The position numbers and the translations under genes are program-made. The notes under the pieces are model-generated. The model saw nothing but the letters and a program-made list of their open reading frames with translations. It did not search any database and was not told the DNA's origin. From Ignavibacteriota bacterium (lineage in GTDB: Bacteria; Bacteroidota; Ignavibacteria; UBA10030; SZUA-254), in assembly GCA_016191715.1 (NCBI GenBank), contig JACPVN010000600.1:1-8804 (forward strand): a stretch of DNA of 8,804 nt, in the 5' to 3' direction. This document shows, one piece after another, positions 5,875 to 8,804 of the stretch. How positions within the stretch are numbered: the stretch's first letter is position 1; each line of letters starts with the position of its first letter.

Positions 5875-6075
5875 TTATCCGGCGTTCTTCTCATCGAGTT
5901 TCTTCGAGTCGGTAGCGGGCTTTTCCAATTCATCCTGAACTTCGCGGGATGCTTTCCGGAATTCACGGATTCCCTTCCCCAAACCTTGGGCGAGTTCGGG
6001 AATTTTCTTCGCTCCGAAGAAAATCAAAACAATAAGAAGAATTAATATTATTTCACCGGTTCCAATATTTGGCAT
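5875..6075 (-). CDS. tatA: Sec-independent (Tat) protein translocase subunit TatA
   Basis: The pore-forming or membrane-weakening component of the twin-arginine translocase, which exports folded proteins, often cofactor-bound. The 66-residue product has the standard layout: very short N-terminus, one membrane helix (~7-20) preceded by Gly5 and Glu8, the Phe-Phe-Gly-Ala hinge (19-22), Pro26, an amphipathic helix with Lys and Glu (~22-45), and a charged, acidic-basic tail. Glu8 in the helix is a usual TatA feature; TatA and TatE cannot be told apart here. ATG at 6075 lies 2 bases after the purQ stop, and its AAAGGA is within the end of purQ, so the two are probably translated from one message. 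tatC is not in the window. Confidence 0.95.
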   Translation of the reverse strand: MPNIGTGEIILILLIVLIFFGAKKIPELAQGLGKGIREFRKASREVQDELEKPATDSKKLDEKNAG

Positions 6076-6077
6076 CG

Positions 6078-6815
6078 TTATTTCCTTTCAGCAAATTCAA
6101 GTTGTTGAGCCGCCTCATTGACGCCAAGATGGGCAAGCAACGAAGCGAAAATTTTTTGTCCGTCGGTCGGACCTAACGCCGGGTCGGCGGCACGCTCGGG
6201 GTGCGGCATCAATCCCATGACGTTTCCAAGTTTGTTTACTATCCCTGCAATGTTCGTTGTCGAGCCGTTCGGATTTGATTGTTTCGTTATCGCTCCGTCC
6301 GGTTCGCAATAGCGGAAGAGGATTTGTTTGTTCGCTTCCAATTCTTGCAGAGTGACGGCATCAACATAATAATTTCCCTCGCCATGTGCAATTGGGATGC
6401 TGAGAACTTCTCCTGCTTTGCATTGATTTGAAAACATCGTTTCTGCGTTTTCCACTCTCAAATTGATAAATTTGCAGACAAATGTGAGTTGTTCATTCCT
6501 CAGCAACGCACCGGGAAGAAGTCCCACTTCACATAAAATCTGAAAACCGTTGCAAATACCGATGACTGTTCCGCCGCGATTGGCAAAGTTAATAACTTCT
6601 TTCATAATGGGAGAGAACCGAGCAATCGCTCCGCACCGGAGATAATCGCCGTACGAAAATCCACCGGGAAGAATCACCACATCCACATCTTCAAGCGACG
6701 AGTCTTTATGCCAGAGAAACACAGTCTCCTGATTGTAGATATGTTTCAGAGTGTGGTACGCGTCGTGGTCGCAGTTGGAACCCGGGAAAACGATGATACC
6801 GAATTTTGGTTTCAT
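6078..6815 (-). CDS. purQ: Phosphoribosylformylglycinamidine synthase, glutamine amidotransferase subunit PurQ
   Basis: The glutaminase subunit of FGAM synthase (PurL-PurQ-PurS type), fourth step of de novo purine synthesis, releasing ammonia that is channelled to PurL. The 245-residue protein is a class I glutamine amidotransferase: Pro-Gly-Ser-Asn-Cys-Asp at 11-16, Leu-Pro-Gly-Gly-Phe-Ser-Tyr-Gly-Asp-Tyr at 49-58, nucleophile Cys88 in Gly-Ile-Cys-Asn-Gly, and His205 and Glu207 in Pro-His-Pro-Glu-Arg. Length is slightly above the ~225 residues of short PurQ forms. ATG at 6815 has a weak AAAG upstream. purS lies upstream on the same strand, but separated by the 188-base heptad tract B, an unusual interruption for subunits of one enzyme. 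tatA follows 2 bases later. Confidence 0.96.
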   Translation of the reverse strand: MKPKFGIIVFPGSNCDHDAYHTLKHIYNQETVFLWHKDSSLEDVDVVILPGGFSYGDYLRCGAIARFSPIMKEVINFANRGGTVIGICNGFQILCEVGLLPGALLRNEQLTFVCKFINLRVENAETMFSNQCKAGEVLSIPIAHGEGNYYVDAVTLQELEANKQILFRYCEPDGAITKQSNPNGSTTNIAGIVNKLGNVMGLMPHPERAADPALGPTDGQKIFASLLAHLGVNEAAQQLEFAERK

Positions 6816-6822
6816 ATCTTTA

Positions 6823-7006
6823 GTTGACGGTTGACAGTTCGTGGTTGAATGGTACTTGGTACTTTGTTCTTAGTACTTTGTCATTTGCCTACGGCTTGTA
6901 GAGTCAATAGTCATTGGTCATTCGTATAACGTTTAACAGATAACATTTTTACTTTTGACTTTTGATTTTTTACTTTTGTTTACAACTTGTAGAGAATTGA
7001 CATTTA
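6823..7006 (-). repeat. Degenerate heptad tract B (purS-purQ gap)
   Basis: The gap between purS and purQ is almost entirely seven-base words. Read on the plus strand: GTT-initial words at 6823, 6830, 6837 and 6844; TACTTGG, TACTTTG, TTCTTAG, TACTTTG, TCATTTG from 6853; then GT at exact 7-base steps at 6903, 6910, 6917, 6924 and 6931; then ACTTTTG three times in four words from 6951. CTTGTAGAG occurs twice, at 6895 and 6986, 91 bases (13 x 7) apart. Read on the minus strand, the words (GTTAAAC, GTTATAC, GAATGAC, AAAGTAC, TAAGAAC, TGTCAAC) match tract A in the same order, with one extra insert around 6881-6902. The end overlaps the purS stop codon. No promoter for purQ is convincing inside it. 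Confidence 0.8.
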
Positions 7007-7252
7007 GATCTGAGTGACGACGAAGTGAAAATCCTCCATCACCGGATTTGCAAGCAATTTTTTGCACGCTTGCTCAACCGTTTGTTCGGCTTGTTCTTTT
7101 GTTGAACTGTTGAGTGTCATCTCAACAAACTTTCCGATGCGGACTTCGGAGACATCATTCATCTCCATGCTTTCGAGTGCGTGATGAATTGCTTTCCCCT
7201 GCGGGTCAAGAATTGATTGACGGAGCGTTATTGATATTTTTGCTTTGAACAC
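7004..7252 (-). CDS. purS: Phosphoribosylformylglycinamidine synthase subunit PurS
   Basis: The small bridging subunit that holds PurQ and PurL together in the FGAM synthase complex. With the start I prefer it has 82 residues, the usual family size. Typical PurS features are the Phe-Lys-Ala-Lys opening strand, Leu-Asp-Pro-Gln-Gly at about 15-19, Val-Arg-Ile-Gly-Lys at about 37-41, and Lys-Leu-Leu-Ala-Asn-Pro-Val-Met-Glu-Asp near the end. Two starts are possible: TTG at 7258 directly abuts GAGGA, which is too close, whereas GTG at 7252 lies 6 bases after GAGGA and gives the family-like N-terminus Met-Phe-Lys-Ala-Lys. I choose GTG. The gene begins 9 bases after the pssA stop, so it is probably co-transcribed with it. 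Confidence 0.93.
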   Translation of the reverse strand: MFKAKISITLRQSILDPQGKAIHHALESMEMNDVSEVRIGKFVEMTLNSSTKEQAEQTVEQACKKLLANPVMEDFHFVVTQI

Positions 7253-7258
7253 GTTCAA

Positions 7259-7263
7259 TCCTC
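7259..7263 (-). promoter_or_regulatory. Ribosome binding site deciding the purS start
   Basis: GAGGA on the minus strand (7263-7259), sharing two bases with the pssA TGA stop. It is 6 bases from the GTG at 7252 and 0 bases from the TTG at 7258, so it supports the shorter PurS. Confidence 0.7.
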
Positions 7264-8026
7264 AGACATCAATACTTGTCAAATCGTTTTCATCTGCCTC
7301 GCGTTGTGCGGCAGGACGAAGCGCAGAACGAACCGCCTGAACGACAAACCGTATCGGACCGGTTATTACATACGCTACAAAAATCGGGAAGATTGCCTGT
7401 CCGAGCGAAGAAATCATCGCAGAAAGGGCGAGCATGGAAAGTGCGAACCGCCAGGGATGCTGTGAAATTCCGCGACGGGAAAACTTTGGCGCCGCATCAT
7501 ACTTAAATGTACTGACCATCAGAAGTGATAGTCCAACCGAGAGCGGAGCGAGAATCTCCGCGCTGAATCCGGTTAATCCGTTCGTGCCTTTGTAATAGGT
7601 GAGAATAAACGAGGCAATCATGATTGCCGTGGCGGGAGTCGGCAAGCCGCGGAAATAATCTTTATCATACCCGATAAGTTGAACGTTGAACCGGGCAAGC
7701 CGCATTGCCGCCATCACCATCGGCATTGCGCTGATGAGAACTCCCCAACTGCCGAGTGTTTGCAAATGAATATTATAGATGAGAAATGAAGGAGCAACTC
7801 CGAACGAAACGACATCGGCGAGAGAATCGAGTTCGACTCCAAAGTCGCTTGAAGATTTGGTGAGGCGCGCCATCAATCCGTCAAGACTATCAAAGATGGC
7901 GGCGATGATAATGAACCATGCGGCGTTGGTATAATTTCCTTCAAGCGTAAAAATCAAAGAAAGAAAACCGCAAAACATGTTCAACGTGGTGAACAAACTT
8001 GGAACTACTGCTCGTGTTATTCTCAT
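7262..8026 (-). CDS. pssA: CDP-diacylglycerol-serine O-phosphatidyltransferase (phosphatidylserine synthase)
   Basis: An integral membrane enzyme that joins CDP-diacylglycerol and L-serine into phosphatidylserine, releasing CMP. The CDP-alcohol phosphatidyltransferase signature is complete at 46-71: Asp46, Asp49-Gly50, Ala53-Arg54, Gly63, Asp67 and Asp71 with the correct spacing; these acids bind the metal and the CDP group. The 254-residue protein is rich in hydrophobic helices (about 8, from residue ~8 to ~235) and ends in a charged cytosolic tail. It belongs to the small, polytopic class (PssA of Bacillus type), not the phospholipase D-like class of E. coli. ATG at 8026 follows AAGG at 6 bases. 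psd lies 32 bases upstream and uses its product, so the pair makes phosphatidylethanolamine. Confidence 0.95.
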   Translation of the reverse strand: MRITRAVVPSLFTTLNMFCGFLSLIFTLEGNYTNAAWFIIIAAIFDSLDGLMARLTKSSSDFGVELDSLADVVSFGVAPSFLIYNIHLQTLGSWGVLISAMPMVMAAMRLARFNVQLIGYDKDYFRGLPTPATAIMIASFILTYYKGTNGLTGFSAEILAPLSVGLSLLMVSTFKYDAAPKFSRRGISQHPWRFALSMLALSAMISSLGQAIFPIFVAYVITGPIRFVVQAVRSALRPAAQREADENDLTSIDV

Positions 8027-8058
8027 GCTAAACCTTGTTCTTGTTGTACAACTGTTTG

Positions 8059-8730
8059 TTATTGTTCCGAAGTTGGCTTCGGAGTAAATGTTGCAAGCAC
8101 TGTTTCGCCTGCAACAACATGTTCGTTCAACTTCACATTGATGTGTGTGCCTTTCGGCATGATGACATCAACGCGGGAACCGAACTTAATCATGCCGAAC
8201 CGCTCACCCATCACTGCCAATTGTCCGACCGTAATCGGGGCGACAATTCTCCGGGCAACCGCTCCGGCAATCTGTTTAAAAAGTACTTTGTAACCGTTGC
8301 TTTCAACACCGATATGCGTTCGTTCGTTCCGTTCTGAGGATTTATCTTCAAATGCCACAAGGTACTCGCCATGAATATACCGAAAATATCCGACTTTGCC
8401 GGAAATGGGAAACCTATTCACATGCACGTTCAGCGGCGACATGAACACGCTGACCTGCACGGCGTCGCACTTCAAATATTCATCTTCAAAGAATTCTTTG
8501 ATGAGAACAACTTTTCCATCGGCAGGAGAAACAACGATGGTATTTCCGGAAGGTGTTGTTCTGTCGGGGTCGCGGAAGAAATTCAAAACAAAAACAGTTG
8601 CAAGTCCGACGAGGGAAAAAATGATAGTGCGTATCACGCCACTTTGCGTGAAGAATAATGTCGCGGCGAAAATGAGAACTGCAATAATAAAGAACTTGAC
8701 GAAGACGTCAAGCCCGTAATGTGTAAGCAC
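8059..8730 (-). CDS. psd: Phosphatidylserine decarboxylase proenzyme, short membrane-anchored form
   Basis: Decarboxylates phosphatidylserine to phosphatidylethanolamine using a pyruvoyl group made by self-cleavage. The 223-residue product is the short type often annotated archaeal-type PSD. Two membrane helices (~10-28 and 33-51) anchor it. Ser-Pro-Ala-Asp71-Gly and Asn-Val-His103-Val-Asn-Arg supply the expected Asp and His, and Phe-Gly184-Ser185-Arg near 183-186 is the self-cleavage site, with Ser185 becoming the pyruvoyl group; the E. coli-type Leu-Gly-Ser-Thr is replaced by Phe-Gly-Ser-Arg. The GTG start at 8730 lies 8 bases after the stop of the preceding gene and lacks a Shine-Dalgarno; the frame is open up to a stop at 8793-8791 without an ATG, so the start is somewhat uncertain. 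A 7-bp hairpin lies at codons 7-12. Confidence 0.94.
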   Translation of the reverse strand: MLTHYGLDVFVKFFIIAVLIFAATLFFTQSGVIRTIIFSLVGLATVFVLNFFRDPDRTTPSGNTIVVSPADGKVVLIKEFFEDEYLKCDAVQVSVFMSPLNVHVNRFPISGKVGYFRYIHGEYLVAFEDKSSERNERTHIGVESNGYKVLFKQIAGAVARRIVAPITVGQLAVMGERFGMIKFGSRVDVIMPKGTHINVKLNEHVVAGETVLATFTPKPTSEQ

Positions 8731-8738
8731 AGCGCGCG

Positions 8739-8804
8739 TTAAATTTTCAATGAGGGACGGTCGAGCAGTTCCGTATAGCCCACTTCTGCATCATCACCGT
8801 TCAC
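8739..8804 (-). CDS. C-terminal end of an unidentified upstream gene, partial
   Basis: The minus strand is open from the window edge to TAA at 8741-8739, giving 21 residues that read like a natural protein end: an acidic Asn-Gly-Asp-Asp-Ala-Glu stretch, then Gly-Tyr-Thr-Glu-Leu-Leu-Asp-Arg-Pro and Leu-Lys-Ile. It ends 8 bases before the psd start, the spacing expected of an operon neighbour. I do not recognise the family from so short a piece, and the psd frame is also open here, so I rank this as likely and not certain. Confidence 0.5.
   Translation of the reverse strand: MNGDDAEVGYTELLDRPSLKI

Noticed and set aside
6823..7006. CRISPR array or phage-type direct repeats
   Set aside because: The units are 7 bases with no spacers and vary from word to word; no cas genes are nearby.
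8043..8052. 10-bp palindrome GTTGTACAAC between psd and pssA as an operator
   Set aside because: It is short and single, lies between genes that should be co-transcribed, and no regulator is adjacent.

Overview
The window reads as bacterial chromosome with ordinary housekeeping content. It has moderate GC, dense spacing, and every gene I can support lies on the minus strand, so transcription runs from high to low coordinates. The gene set and protein style (short membrane-anchored phosphatidylserine decarboxylase beside phosphatidylserine synthase, separate PurS and PurQ, a lone TatA, GatA, a lipoprotein with a fibronectin type III domain, a membrane protein with two CxxCH haem sites) best fit the Bacteroidota/Chlorobi/Ignavibacteria (FCB) group. 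My guess is an Ignavibacteria-like lineage. This is inference from protein character; there is no rRNA or other direct taxonomic marker. Starts are often GTG or TTG.

Layout in transcription order. 8804-8739: the last 21 codons of an unidentified gene. 8730-7004: psd, pssA and purS, closely spaced; the first two are consecutive steps to phosphatidylethanolamine. 6815-5875: purQ and tatA, 2 bases apart; PurS and PurQ are subunits of FGAM synthase, and purL is not in the window. 5748-4336: gatA. 4314-3636: a small two-gene module, a nucleotidyltransferase-fold protein overlapping a 64-residue partner. 3580-2522: a membrane protein with two c-type haem sites. 2387-1377: sucD with a lysine-rich tail. 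1302-931: a single-domain rhodanese. 865-440: ndk. 316-1: the N-terminal part of a lipoprotein whose end lies outside the window.

The most unusual content is between the genes. Five of the gaps (881-938, 1344-1371, 2396-2514, 4313-4347, 6823-7006) are built of degenerate seven-base words kept in strict or nearly strict 7-bp register. Three of these tracts share the same words in the same order, two on the plus strand and one on the minus strand. They touch or overlap the ends of neighbouring genes, and one supplies the likely ribosome binding site of the nucleotidyltransferase gene. They resemble in principle the heptanucleotide STRR repeats of cyanobacteria, but the words drift instead of being identical. 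Their function, if any, is unknown.

No gene-free stretch exceeds 200 bases. I see no tRNA, rRNA, CRISPR array, transposase or convincing riboswitch.
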